Source: JAAYHG01 sp012735455
GTDB taxonomy: Bacteria; Bacillota; DTU030; DUMP01
Assembly: GCA_050951365.1 (NCBI GenBank)
Contig: JBMNIX010000010.1
Coordinates: forward strand, 124,001-188,000
DNA length: 64,000 nt
Reading direction: 5' to 3'
Under the pieces are notes generated by a model. The model ran no database searches. It saw only the letters and a program-made list of their open reading frames with translations, and was not told the origin of the DNA. Shown here in pieces: positions 25,462-39,299 of the stretch (within the stretch, counting starts at the first letter, position 1; each line of letters starts with the position of its first letter). Both the position numbers and the translations under genes were made by a program.

Positions 25462-25559
25462 ATTTGTACTTTTTTATGGTATTTTAATATTTACGGATAC
25501 CCTTTTTATGTATTTTTACTGGCTTCTCCTTTACACTAGAGACGGAGGTGACGAGTCAA

Positions 25560-26834
25560 ATGGTATCCAAACAAACCACACCGGAGTTACCCAGTCTAGC
25601 AGCCGCTACCCAACACTTTTTCCAGGAGGCAGCCGCTCACTTAAAGCTGGATGCTGGTATGATGAAGCTCCTGGAAAACCCACAGCGTGAAATCGCAGTG
25701 CAGATTCCGCTGGTTAGAGAAGATGGTAGTTTTGAGGCTATCTCTGGTTTTCGGGTCCAGCACTCCAACGCCCGCGGACCATTCAAGGGCGGAATTCGCT
25801 TTCACCCCAGTGTAAACATGGACGAAGTAAGGGGCCTGGCTGCCCTCATGACTTGGAAGTGTGCGGCCGTAAACATCCCTTACGGTGGAGCCAAGGGCGG
25901 CATCTCCATCGAACCGCGCAACTATACCAAGCGCGAACTCAAGGCCATAACCCGAAGCTTCATCAGTGCTATCATGCCTGTGATTGGGCCCCAGATCGAC
26001 ATTCCTGCTCCCGATGTTAACACCTCTGCTGAAACAATGGGCTGGATCGTGGCCAAGGCTAATGAATTGGCCGGCACCGATGTACGCGGAATTGTTACCG
26101 GTAAGCCAATCGAACTCGGGGGGTCCCTGGGACGGAAAGAAGCCACCGGCAAGGGCGTAGCCGTAATAACACTGCGCCTACTAGAGTGGCTCGGCAAAGA
26201 CCCCACTCAGATGAAGATAGCAGTCCAGGGCTTTGGCAATAATGGCAGCTATACTGCTCTCTACCTTGCCGAGGCAGGCTGCAAAATTGTGGCTGTCAGC
26301 GACGTGAGCGGTGGTTTCTACAAAGAGGATGGTCTTGACATTCCAGCTCTCTTTGAATATGTTAAGACATCCCCCAACCACCTGTTGGCTGGCTACCCTG
26401 ACGCAAAACCCATCTCCAACGAGGAACTCCTGGAAGCAGACGTAGACATCCTCATCCCTGCAGCCCTTGAAAACCAAATCACCACCGCCAACGCTAACAA
26501 CATAAAGGCCAGCATCATCGTGGAGGCGGCCAACGCTCCTGTTACGCCGGATGCTGATAAGATCCTGCGGCAACGAGGCATCACCGTTGTCCCGGATATC
26601 CTGGCCAACGCCGGTGGCGTGATCGTCTCCTACTTTGAGTGGGTCCAAAACCAGCAGTGCCTCTACTGGGATATCGACACTGTCAACGGCAAGCTGACTG
26701 GGGTTATGCACCAGGCCTTTGACGACATCTGGAATTTGGCTAAAGAGCAAAACATCCCCCTTAGAACTGCAGCCTACGTCATCGCGATACAAAGGGTGGT
26801 TAGGGCTCTCGAACAACAAGGCGTTTTCATTTAA
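25560..26834 (+). CDS. gdhA: Glutamate dehydrogenase (Glu/Leu/Phe/Val dehydrogenase family)
   Basis: Oxidative deamination of glutamate to 2-oxoglutarate and ammonium, or the reverse. The 424-residue protein has FRVQHSNARGPFKGGIRFHP, the catalytic lysine segment IPYGGAKGGI, PDVNTSAETMGW, and a Rossmann motif QGFGNNGSYTA (usually GFGNVG). ATG at 25560 has GGAGGT 10 nt upstream; a GTG four codons earlier overlaps that Shine-Dalgarno. Its length and motifs fit the 420-residue hexameric clostridial type. The next gene starts 23 nt downstream. Confidence 0.93.
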   Translation: MVSKQTTPELPSLAAATQHFFQEAAAHLKLDAGMMKLLENPQREIAVQIPLVREDGSFEAISGFRVQHSNARGPFKGGIRFHPSVNMDEVRGLAALMTWKCAAVNIPYGGAKGGISIEPRNYTKRELKAITRSFISAIMPVIGPQIDIPAPDVNTSAETMGWIVAKANELAGTDVRGIVTGKPIELGGSLGRKEATGKGVAVITLRLLEWLGKDPTQMKIAVQGFGNNGSYTALYLAEAGCKIVAVSDVSGGFYKEDGLDIPALFEYVKTSPNHLLAGYPDAKPISNEELLEADVDILIPAALENQITTANANNIKASIIVEAANAPVTPDADKILRQRGITVVPDILANAGGVIVSYFEWVQNQQCLYWDIDTVNGKLTGVMHQAFDDIWNLAKEQNIPLRTAAYVIAIQRVVRALEQQGVFI

Positions 26835-26857
26835 ATCCCTTAAGGAGAGGACAGAGC

Positions 26858-27358
26858 ATGTCCGCTTCTGTGCTCCAGCCCGACATTCACCTGGTCCGGC
26901 GGATGCTATCGGATGCCTGTGCCTACTCTGCCAGCAAATTGGGCTGCCCTAGCACAGAGATTCCTGAGCGCCTGCGCGGAGGGTGCCCCAGCTCCTTCAC
27001 TCACTTACGCTATTTTTTGGCAAAACAGTTGGTGAGCTATCTGGGGAGTGTGGACGATCGTATTACGGCGGGCTACCTATTCACCAACTCGGCTGCAGAG
27101 GCGAAACCAAACCCCAATATGAGCATTGTCCTCAGGGTAAGTCAAAACTCCCCTGCGCTCAGTTCACTGGCCAAGTGGTTCGACGCGCAGTTGCTTGCGG
27201 AGTACAAACGTATCGTGGAGCCCACGGCTGTGCCTTCCCGTCCCCTGTTGGATCTTTATGTGGTCACCGAGGCTGAAATTGCTCAAAGGGCGGGGCTTGC
27301 AGCCCTAATTGGGTCCACACACACTCAACTCCTATTGCTCTGGGAACGAGCCTCTTGA
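26858..27358 (+). CDS. Orphan protein cotranscribed with glutamate dehydrogenase
   Basis: A 166-residue soluble protein with no family I can name. It starts MSASVLQPDIHLVRRMLSDA, has a central LRYFLAKQLVSYLGSVDDRI stretch and a C-terminal hydrophobic strand pair (LIGSTHTQLLLLWERAS). No signal peptide, metal-binding cluster or membrane helix. ATG at 26858 has AAGGAGAGG upstream and is only 23 nt after the gdh stop, followed by a terminator, so it is the last gene of a two-gene unit. A regulatory or accessory role for the dehydrogenase is inference. Confidence 0.65.
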   Translation: MSASVLQPDIHLVRRMLSDACAYSASKLGCPSTEIPERLRGGCPSSFTHLRYFLAKQLVSYLGSVDDRITAGYLFTNSAAEAKPNPNMSIVLRVSQNSPALSSLAKWFDAQLLAEYKRIVEPTAVPSRPLLDLYVVTEAEIAQRAGLAALIGSTHTQLLLLWERAS

Positions 27359-27405
27359 CAAATGACGCTTGGATAGCCAAGTCTACTTGGCAATCTGTTC
27401 AGAAG

Positions 27406-27438
27406 GCGGATCCGCGCCTAAGGATCCGCTTTCTGTCT
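27406..27438 (+). terminator. Intrinsic terminator of the gdh unit
   Basis: GCGGATCC (27406-27413), 8-nt loop, GGATCCGC (27422-27429), then TTTCTGTCTT. Confidence 0.75.
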
Positions 27439-27510
27439 TGCGTCTTTTCCCCACGCAACCTCATTCATCGGAAAAAGCAGTAGGAAATTACGGTAGTAAG
27501 GGGAACTATA

Positions 27511-27612
27511 ATGAATGAACACGCAATCAGACTAGGTAGACTAATATCAGTTGCCCGGTCCAGCGTAGATCAAGGATTTGTTGCAGTCCTTGGAAGGAGG
27601 AACACAGCGTGA
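27511..27612 (+). CDS. 33-codon ORF coupled to the aminotransferase gene
   Basis: ATG at 27511 is preceded by AAGGGG with a 7-nt gap and opens a 33-residue frame (starting MNEHAIRLGRLISVARSSVD) that closes with a TGA overlapping the GTG start of the aminotransferase (GTGA). The arrangement is that of a translationally coupled leader or a small protein. No family recognised. The aminotransferase's own AAGGAGG lies inside this ORF. Confidence 0.45.
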   Translation: MNEHAIRLGRLISVARSSVDQGFVAVLGRRNTA

Positions 27613-28727
27613 AGCTAGCCCCGTTTCAAGTAGAACACTGGCTTAACACCCACGAGCTTGCGGCCCGTTACAACCTAGCCGAAACGGACGCCATGCCCTT
27701 TTCAATCAAAGAGCTGCTGGAGCTTACCGGCACCCCTGCGGAAAAGCTCCTTGATGTACGCCTCTCTTATAACCCCACCCTGGGTTCCGACGCCCTGCGA
27801 GAACTGATTGCCAATTACTATCCAGGGGCCGCGGCCCAGAACGTCTTGGTAACCACTGGCGCCATGGAAGCCGATTTTCTGCTAGCGAATATCCTGGTAG
27901 AACCTGGCGACTCCGTTATAGTCCAATACCCTGCTTACCAAGTACTCTTTTCAGTGGCTGAGGCACGGGGCGCAAACATAAAGCGCTGGGAACTTAAACA
28001 TGAAGAAGTTTTCCGTCCTAACCTGCAGCACCTCGAAACACTCATTGACGATAAAACCAAACTCCTCGTTCTAAATGTGCCTCACAACCCCACCGGTGCA
28101 GTGATCAGCGAACCAGATCTCAGAACCATCCTGAGTTGGGCGGAAGACAAGGGTTTTTGGGTTCTCTGTGACGAGGTCTACCACGACCTAGCTACCCGGC
28201 CGGGGCAGGTACCGCCTTATGCCCGCACTCTGAGCCCTCGTGCAGTAAGTGTAGGCAGTATGTCCAAGTCTTACGGCCTCTCCGGTCTCAGGCTGGGTTG
28301 GTTTGTGGGTCCAGAGGAGTTCGTGGACAAGGCATGGAGCTGGAAAGACTACACCACCATTTCTATCTCCCCTGTCTCTGACTTCCTGGCCCGCTTAGCC
28401 CTCAAACACAAGGCCGAGATCATAACCCGCAACACCGCTATTGCCCGTGCTAATTGGGAGCTCCTTGTCGCTTGGTTCGAAAGGTGGCAGAGCATTGTAA
28501 GCTACGTACCACCACAGGCCGGCGTTCTCTGCTTTCCCAAGCTCAAGCTAGCCAACTGCTCAGGGACGGATTTCTGCCAAGGTGCCTTCGATAAAGAAGG
28601 CGTACTCCTTGTTCCAGGAGAGGCCTTTGGGCAGCCAGGTCACTTCCGCATTGGCTTTGGTGGCGATCCCGCTGCATTCAAGGAAGGGTTGGCGGCCCTT
28701 AGCCGCTACCTGGAAACCCTATCCTAA
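27609..28727 (+). CDS. PLP-dependent class I/II aminotransferase
   Basis: Fold-type I aminotransferase, 372 residues. PLP lysine K220 is in SVGSMSKSYGLSGLRLGW; VPHNPTG (N160) and CDEVYHD (D188) complete the cofactor site, and an Arg in the C-terminal FRIGFGG would bind the substrate carboxylate. The substrate is uncertain: aspartate/aromatic transaminase-like, with some resemblance to capreomycidine synthase-type sequences. GTG at 27609 has GGAAGGAGG upstream. Together with the nearby glutamate dehydrogenase it could deaminate amino acids via glutamate. Confidence 0.85.
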   Translation: MKLAPFQVEHWLNTHELAARYNLAETDAMPFSIKELLELTGTPAEKLLDVRLSYNPTLGSDALRELIANYYPGAAAQNVLVTTGAMEADFLLANILVEPGDSVIVQYPAYQVLFSVAEARGANIKRWELKHEEVFRPNLQHLETLIDDKTKLLVLNVPHNPTGAVISEPDLRTILSWAEDKGFWVLCDEVYHDLATRPGQVPPYARTLSPRAVSVGSMSKSYGLSGLRLGWFVGPEEFVDKAWSWKDYTTISISPVSDFLARLALKHKAEIITRNTAIARANWELLVAWFERWQSIVSYVPPQAGVLCFPKLKLANCSGTDFCQGAFDKEGVLLVPGEAFGQPGHFRIGFGGDPAAFKEGLAALSRYLETLS

Positions 28728-28750
28728 GCCTGCCATCACCCCGAGGGGAC

Positions 28751-28799
28751 AAAAAGTAACGAAGCCCTGCCGCTCGGCGACAGGGCTCCATTACTTTTT
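28751..28799. terminator. Bidirectional terminator between the aminotransferase and the rRNA operon
   Basis: AAAAAGTAA (28751-28759) and AGCCCTG (28763-28769) pair with CAGGGCT (28781-28787) and TTACTTTTT (28791-28799). Each strand ends in a U-tract, so it can stop the plus-strand aminotransferase transcript and the minus-strand rRNA transcript. Confidence 0.85.
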
Positions 28800-28818
28800 C
28801 GTCAATTAAAATGCAGCA

Positions 28819-28845
28819 ATGCCGCACCTCTGAGAAGTGCGGCAT
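28819..28845 (-). terminator. rRNA operon terminator hairpin
   Basis: Minus-strand ATGCCGCAC, 9-nt loop, GTGCGGCAT, about 14 nt past the 5S end and followed by TGCTGCATTTT. Confidence 0.65.
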
Positions 28846-28859
28846 CGGCAAAACAGAAT

Positions 28860-28972
<113 letters not shown>

Positions 28973-29040
28973 AATATTAGTCGTGAGTCTAACCACTGAA
29001 GACCAAATTTGCACCTTCAAAACAAAAGAGCGAGCAATCA

Positions 29041-34292
<5,252 letters not shown>

Positions 34293-34408
34293 AACCTTGC
34301 TAAGGCATCTCGCCTTAATACTTCCTGGGCTCTTATCAGTCGTCACTGACCACAAGTTCGCCTTCCTCTGTTTAGTTGTCAAGGTTCGTGGAACCGCAAC
34401 GGAATTTT

Positions 34409-34438
34409 ATTTTAACACATTCCGTCAGCCATTGTCAA
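34409..34438 (-). promoter_or_regulatory. rRNA operon promoter P2
   Basis: Minus strand TTGACA (34433-34438), 18-nt spacer, TAAAAT (34409-34414) with extended -10 TG. Confidence 0.75.
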
Positions 34439-34486
34439 GGGCTTTTCGGTTCCAGTTCCTGTCGCCTCATGGCGGCGACGTATGTT

Positions 34487-34515
34487 ATATTACCACCAGC
34501 CAGTCCAATAGTCAA
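34487..34515 (-). promoter_or_regulatory. rRNA operon promoter P1
   Basis: Minus strand TTGACT (34510-34515), 17-nt spacer, TAATAT (34487-34492). About 78 nt upstream of P2; tandem promoters are usual for rRNA operons. Confidence 0.7.
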
Positions 34516-34678
34516 TGTTATTTTATGGTAAACGGTGCTTTCTTTAATGATGACAGGAAATCTCTTTGGCTCTCCCTATAATGGACCAATAGGTGGTTTA
34601 CTATACGAGCTTCCTGTTGAATCAAGCTCGAGGCCGCAGTGGCCATAGCCATATTTCTTACCAGGACGGGAATTCTGC

Positions 34679-34707
34679 TTGACAGAAGAAGGGGTCAGTG
34701 GTAGTAT
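34679..34707 (+). promoter_or_regulatory. Promoter of the aro operon
   Basis: Consensus TTGACA (34679-34684), 17-nt spacer, TAGTAT (34702-34707). Transcription should begin near 34714, just before the T-box leader. Confidence 0.85.
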
Positions 34708-34713
34708 AGACCA

Positions 34714-35000
34714 CAAATCACATTTGCAAATGCGATGACCGGGAAGAGTAGGTTTGGAGCGCAAAGTTAAGAGATCCGGTGGCTGGTGTGAACCGGACTT
34801 TGAGAACAGACTGAATACACCTGGGAGTGCGGACCGAAAGCCAGGCGCCGGCCGGTAGGCTCCGCCGGAGACTTCCTCCGTTAAAGGGAAGGGGGTATCA
34901 GGGTTTAACCCTCGTACCCTTAAGAGCGGTGTTGTGATTACAACTAGGGTGGTACCGCGGAGCAGGCCTTCGTCCCTTGAGGATGGGGCCTTTTTTGTTT
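34714..35000 (+). promoter_or_regulatory. Tyrosine-type T-box leader of the aro operon
   Basis: tRNA-sensing riboswitch. Stem I shows the K-turn sequence GCGATGACC, the AGAGTAGG (AGUA) S-turn strand and the distal GGTGGCTGGTGTGAACC block. On the 3' side, GAA-TAC-ACCTG-GGAG places the specifier at TAC (34816-34818), a Tyr codon. The invariant T-box AGGGTGGTACCGCGG is at 34946-34960, followed by a terminator (AGGCC...GGCCT, TTTTTTG at 34964-35000). Uncharged tRNA-Tyr would favour readthrough into aroF-tyrA. Aligning by the GAA instead would give ACA, but Tyr fits the genes. Confidence 0.88.
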
Positions 35001-35068
35001 AGCATGAAACCCCCTTAATCTGTGAACCCTCTAAAGTCTAGTAAACATATCGTAAGGAGGAAAGCCCC

Positions 35069-36112
35069 GTGGTAATTGTGATGCAAGCCGATGCGACACG
35101 GGCAGAAATAGAGAATTTAATTTCACGACTAAAGGAGGTCGGATTCGGCGTGCACATCTCTCAAGGAACAGAACGAACCATTATTGGAGCACTGGGTGGT
35201 AACCGCGAAGCCCTGGCACAACAAGCGGTGGAAGCCCTTCCGGGTGTAGAACGGGTGGTGCCAGTGGTGCATCCTTATAAGCTGGTGAGCCGTGAGTTCC
35301 ATCCGGAGCGCACCGTGGTTAGAGTGGGGGATGTAGTCATTGGCGGCGAAGAAGTAGTGGCAATTGCCGGTCCCTGCGCCGTGGAGAACGAAAGGCAGCT
35401 CCTAGAAACCGCCCAGGCTGTCAAGGCGGCCGGTGCCCGCGTGCTGCGCGGCGGAGCTTTTAAGCCCCGCTCTTCCCCTTACAGTTTTCAAGGCTTGGGG
35501 GAAGAAGGCTTGCGCCTCCTGGCGCTGGCCCGGGAGGCGACAGGGCTCCCCATTGTCACAGAAGCATTGGATGTCCGCACCCTGGAGCAGGTGGCAACCC
35601 ACGCCGACATGATTCAAATTGGGGCCCGCAACATGCAGAACTTTGAACTCTTGCGCGAGGTCGGCGCGCTAAGACTACCGGTACTCTTGAAGCGCGGCCT
35701 TTCTGCCACCATTGAGGAGTGGCTCTTGGCAGCAGAGTATATAATGCACGAGGGCAATGAGCAGGTGGTTCTCTGCGAACGCGGCATCCGCAGTTTTGAA
35801 ACCGCTACCCGCAACACCCTGGACCTGGCGGCCGTTCCCATGCTGCACCGGTTGTCACATCTGCCGGTGATAGTGGACCCATCCCACGCCACTGGCAGGT
35901 GGCGTTTGGTTGAACCTCTATCACTAGCGGCAGTGGCTGCAGGAGCAGACGGCCTCATCATAGAGGTTCACCCCAATCCAGCTGAGGCCCTCTCAGATGG
36001 TCCTCAATCCCTCACCCCCACGCGTTTCGCAACACTACTGCAAAAGCTGGCCCCCCTAACGGCAGCCATGGGCCGCAGCGTGAGCCATCCAAGCGGCGTG
36101 ATGCCACAATGA
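35069..36112 (+). CDS. aroF: 3-deoxy-7-phosphoheptulonate synthase (AroA-beta type)
   Basis: First step of the shikimate pathway: PEP plus erythrose-4-phosphate to DAHP. The 347-residue protein has the N-terminal ferredoxin-like regulatory domain (about 1-70) seen in Thermotoga-type enzymes, then the barrel with VAIAGPCAVENERQL, RGGAFKPRSSPYSFQGLG, QIGARNMQN and IVDPSHATG. GTG at 35069 has AAGGAGG upstream. First gene after the T-box. The regulatory domain suggests feedback inhibition by Tyr or Phe. Confidence 0.95.
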   Translation: MVIVMQADATRAEIENLISRLKEVGFGVHISQGTERTIIGALGGNREALAQQAVEALPGVERVVPVVHPYKLVSREFHPERTVVRVGDVVIGGEEVVAIAGPCAVENERQLLETAQAVKAAGARVLRGGAFKPRSSPYSFQGLGEEGLRLLALAREATGLPIVTEALDVRTLEQVATHADMIQIGARNMQNFELLREVGALRLPVLLKRGLSATIEEWLLAAEYIMHEGNEQVVLCERGIRSFETATRNTLDLAAVPMLHRLSHLPVIVDPSHATGRWRLVEPLSLAAVAAGADGLIIEVHPNPAEALSDGPQSLTPTRFATLLQKLAPLTAAMGRSVSHPSGVMPQ

Positions 36113-36975
36113 GACTGGTGCAACGCATGGCCTTGATCGGCACCGGGCTCATAGGTGGCTCTCTGGCGCTGGACTGGTTGGCAACAGGGGCTGTAGCGGA
36201 GGTGGTGGGATGGGATATTGACACCGCTACGCTCACGCTGGCCCTAGAACGTGGGATAATCCAGTATCAGGCATCCTCACCGGAGGAAGCAGTACACGAG
36301 GCTGAGCTGGTACTCGTGGCCACACCAGTACAGGCTGCTTGTGACCTGGCTGCTCGCCTTGGCCCGATCCTCAAGAGGGGACAGGTCATAGCTGACGTGG
36401 GCAGTGTAAAGGCCCCGGTGCTAAACGCTTGGACAACTTCTTTGCCGCCTGGGGTGGATTTTGTCGGCGGCCACCCCCTGGCCGGGGCGGAAACGTCTGG
36501 TTCCCTGGCAGCACGACGGGGCCTTTTTCATAGGGCCAAGTATATTCTTACCCCTTCAGCCTCCTGTCGAGCCGATTCTGTCGCCTTAGTAGCAGAACTG
36601 GTGCGCAGAGCTGGAGCCGAACCAGTCTTGCTTTCTGCCGCAGAGCACGACCAACTGGTAGCTGCAACCAGCCACCTGCCTCACCTGAGCGCTGTAACCC
36701 TGGTAAAGGCGGCAGCAGAGCTAGCTAGTGATTTTTCACGCTACAGCGCCGGAGGGTTCGCCGACACCACCCGCGTGGCCCTGGGAAGCCCAGTTATGTG
36801 GCGCGATATATGTCTGGCCAATAAGCAGGCCATTCTAACGGCATTGGATCATTTTAGCGAGCAATTAATGACCATTCGCTCTTTGATTGCAGCAAGCGCT
36901 GGGGCTGAGCTAGAGACTCTCTTTGCCCAGGCTCAGGCTACCCGTTCGCAGTTTAAGAGTGCTCGGGGGAGATAA
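36109..36975 (+). CDS. tyrA: Prephenate dehydrogenase
   Basis: NAD-dependent oxidative decarboxylation of prephenate to 4-hydroxyphenylpyruvate, the branch to tyrosine. The 288-residue protein has the Rossmann motif ALIGTGLIGGSLAL, DVGSVKAPV, GGHPLAGAETSG and HDQLVAATSHLPHLSA. No C-terminal ACT domain, so it is the short form. ATG overlaps the aroF stop (ATGA). Its position directly after aroF explains the Tyr specifier of the upstream T-box. Confidence 0.94.
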   Translation: MRLVQRMALIGTGLIGGSLALDWLATGAVAEVVGWDIDTATLTLALERGIIQYQASSPEEAVHEAELVLVATPVQAACDLAARLGPILKRGQVIADVGSVKAPVLNAWTTSLPPGVDFVGGHPLAGAETSGSLAARRGLFHRAKYILTPSASCRADSVALVAELVRRAGAEPVLLSAAEHDQLVAATSHLPHLSAVTLVKAAAELASDFSRYSAGGFADTTRVALGSPVMWRDICLANKQAILTALDHFSEQLMTIRSLIAASAGAELETLFAQAQATRSQFKSARGR

Positions 36976-36977
36976 AG

Positions 36978-38152
36978 GTGCGGTTTCTTACAGCCGGAGA
37001 ATCCCATGGCCCAGCCCTAACAGCCATTATTGAAGGTTTTCCCGCTGGGATAACTATATCCAGTAAAGAAATTAATCGGGAACTGGCAAGGCGGCAAAAG
37101 GTGGCCGGACGAGGCGAGCGCAGCCGCATAATAGAGGCCGACAAAATAGAAATTCTAAGTGGAGTGCGCGGTGGCTTAACCCTAGGTAGTCCCATCGCTC
37201 TCAAGATCACTAACCGCGACTGGGTCAACTGGCAGGATTACCTGGCACTTGAAGGACCCTTAAGATCCGGGCGACAAGTTATAGCACCGAGGCCAGGCCA
37301 CGCTGACCTGGCTGGCGGCCAAAAGTATGGCTTTCAGGACTTGCGCAACGTTCTAGAACGTGCCAGCGCGCGCACCACCGCCACCCGCGTTGCGGTGGGT
37401 ACTCTGGCCAGACAGTTTCTGACCCAACTGGGTGTCGCTGTCGCCGGATATGTGGCAAGTATCGGTACGGTGCATGTACCTACTGAAGGTGCCAATAAGT
37501 TAACCTTACAGGAACTGAGGAAAGCAGTTTCCGCCTCCCCGGTCTTAACACCTTGCACAGAAGCAGAAAAAGCCATGTTGGCCGCAATCGAAGCGGCCAG
37601 GGAGAAGGGTGACAGCCTGGGCGGCACCTTTGTCATTCACGCAGCTGGTCTCCCGCCTGGCTTGGGCAGCTATGTAGAGTGGGATCGGCGTCTGGACGGG
37701 CGGCTTGGCCAGGCTCTACTCTCTATACCCAGTGTCAAGGGGGTAGTTGTCGGGGATGGCTTCGCCGGTACCACTCAGCTCGGTTCCTCCACCCACGATG
37801 CAATTTTCTACTCGGCTGAACGCGGCTTTTACCGCTCCAGCAACCACGCGGGGGGCTGGAGGGCGGCATCACCAACGGTGAAACCCTGGTTCTGACCGCT
37901 GCTGTAAAACCCATTCCCACCCTGCTGAAAAACCCCCTCCCCAGCGTAAACATAAAGACTAAGGAAGCTGTTCCTGCTGCCGTAGAACGCTCCGACACCT
38001 GCGCCGTTCCCGCTGCCTGCGTAGTGGGTGAGGCCGCAGTAGCCTGGGAGCTAGCACAGGCAGTGTTGGAAAAGCTCGGCGGAGACACACTGGAAGAGAT
38101 TAAGACAGCCTGGAACCGGTATTCTGACCAGCTAAGGACCTGGCCAGAATAG
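36978..38152 (+). pseudogene. aroC: Chorismate synthase, one-base frameshift in a G run
   Basis: FMN-dependent conversion of EPSP to chorismate. The first 290 codons read normally (MRFLTAGESHGPALTAIIEG start, RPGHADLAGGQKYGFQDLRN, SSTHDAIFYSAERGFYRSSNHAGG). At 37850-37855 there are six Gs where seven are needed; after the shift the frame continues LEGGITNGETLVLTAAVKPI to a TAG at 38152, giving the usual ~390 residues. As read it ends early at 37895. The GTG start has GGGGGAG upstream. Either a sequencing error or a recent mutation in an essential gene of this operon. Confidence 0.9.
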
Positions 38153-38222
38153 AGTTGTGGGACAGGCCGGGGTGGTATGGTACTCACTAGAAGGGACCCC
38201 TACTTGAAAGCGAGGAAAAGCA

Positions 38223-39299
38223 ATGTACGTGAATCTCGGTTCACGAAGCTATGAAATAATGATTCGCTCGAATGCCCTAAAAGACTTAGGATTTGCGTTG
38301 CAGACACTGGGCCTTAAGGGAAAGACCATGGTGGTTAGCGACACCAACGTGGCACCACTTTGGGCCGGCCAGGTCAAGAGCAGCCTCAGTGCGGCAGGCT
38401 TCCTCCCCATTCTGGTCACCCTGCCTGCCGGCGAAGAGGCTAAGTCTCTCGGCTGGACCGCACACCTTTACAGCAGCGCTGTCAGCGCCGCTCTAGATCG
38501 CTCTTCGGTGGTGATTGCCCTGGGCGGAGGCGTGGTAGGCGATGCCGCCGGTTTCCTGGCCGCCACCTACCTGCGCGGCCTACCCTTTGTCCAAGTTCCC
38601 ACCTCTCTTCTAGCCCAGGTGGACAGCGCGGTGGGCGGCAAAGTAGCTATCAACCTGCCCCAGGGTAAGAACCTGGTAGGCTCCTTCCACCAACCTCGTT
38701 TGGTGGTTGCGGATCCCAAGACCTTAAGCTCCCTGCCAAGAAGGGAGTTTACCGCGGCCCTGGGCGAGATCATAAAATACGGTATCATCCTGGATGCCGC
38801 CTTCTTTACCTACTTGGAGTACAATCTGCCCGTTCTCCTAGCTCAGGACGAGACTGTCCTGACCACTGTGATCGAGAGCTGCCTCACTCTAAAAGCCCAG
38901 GTTGTGGCGGCGGACGAGCGTGAGGAAGAACACCGCTCCTGGCTTAACTTCGGCCACACCGTAGGCCACGTATTAGAGGCGGCCAGCCAGTTTACCCTGC
39001 GTCATGGCGAAGCGGTGGCCCTAGGTATCCTGGCAGAAACGGAACTGGCCCAGCGCCTAGGGCTTATAGGGACAGATGTTCAGGCGAGGGTGGCGGCACT
39101 AGTTAGCCGTGCTGGTCTGGCCAATCCGCAGCTAAGCCCCGTTCCCTGGGCAGTGGCCAGGCCCCTGTTCTACCGAGACAAAAAAGTAAAGAATGGGGTT
39201 CTGCGTTTTGCCCTACCTGTAGATCTGGGTCAATGCCGGATGGTGCAGGTGGCCGAGACGGAGGTTGAACGCCTCTGGAGGGACCTTAAATGGACGTAA
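38223..39299 (+). CDS. aroB: 3-dehydroquinate synthase
   Basis: Second shikimate step, cyclising DAHP with NAD and a divalent metal. The 358-residue protein has VVIALGGGVVGDAAGFLAAT, RGLPFVQVPTSLLAQVDSAVGGK, NFGHTVGHVLEA and RHGEAVALGI, with the metal-binding Glu and two His. ATG at 38223 is 70 nt after aroC, and aroA overlaps its end by 10 nt. Confidence 0.95.
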   Translation: MYVNLGSRSYEIMIRSNALKDLGFALQTLGLKGKTMVVSDTNVAPLWAGQVKSSLSAAGFLPILVTLPAGEEAKSLGWTAHLYSSAVSAALDRSSVVIALGGGVVGDAAGFLAATYLRGLPFVQVPTSLLAQVDSAVGGKVAINLPQGKNLVGSFHQPRLVVADPKTLSSLPRREFTAALGEIIKYGIILDAAFFTYLEYNLPVLLAQDETVLTTVIESCLTLKAQVVAADEREEEHRSWLNFGHTVGHVLEAASQFTLRHGEAVALGILAETELAQRLGLIGTDVQARVAALVSRAGLANPQLSPVPWAVARPLFYRDKKVKNGVLRFALPVDLGQCRMVQVAETEVERLWRDLKWT

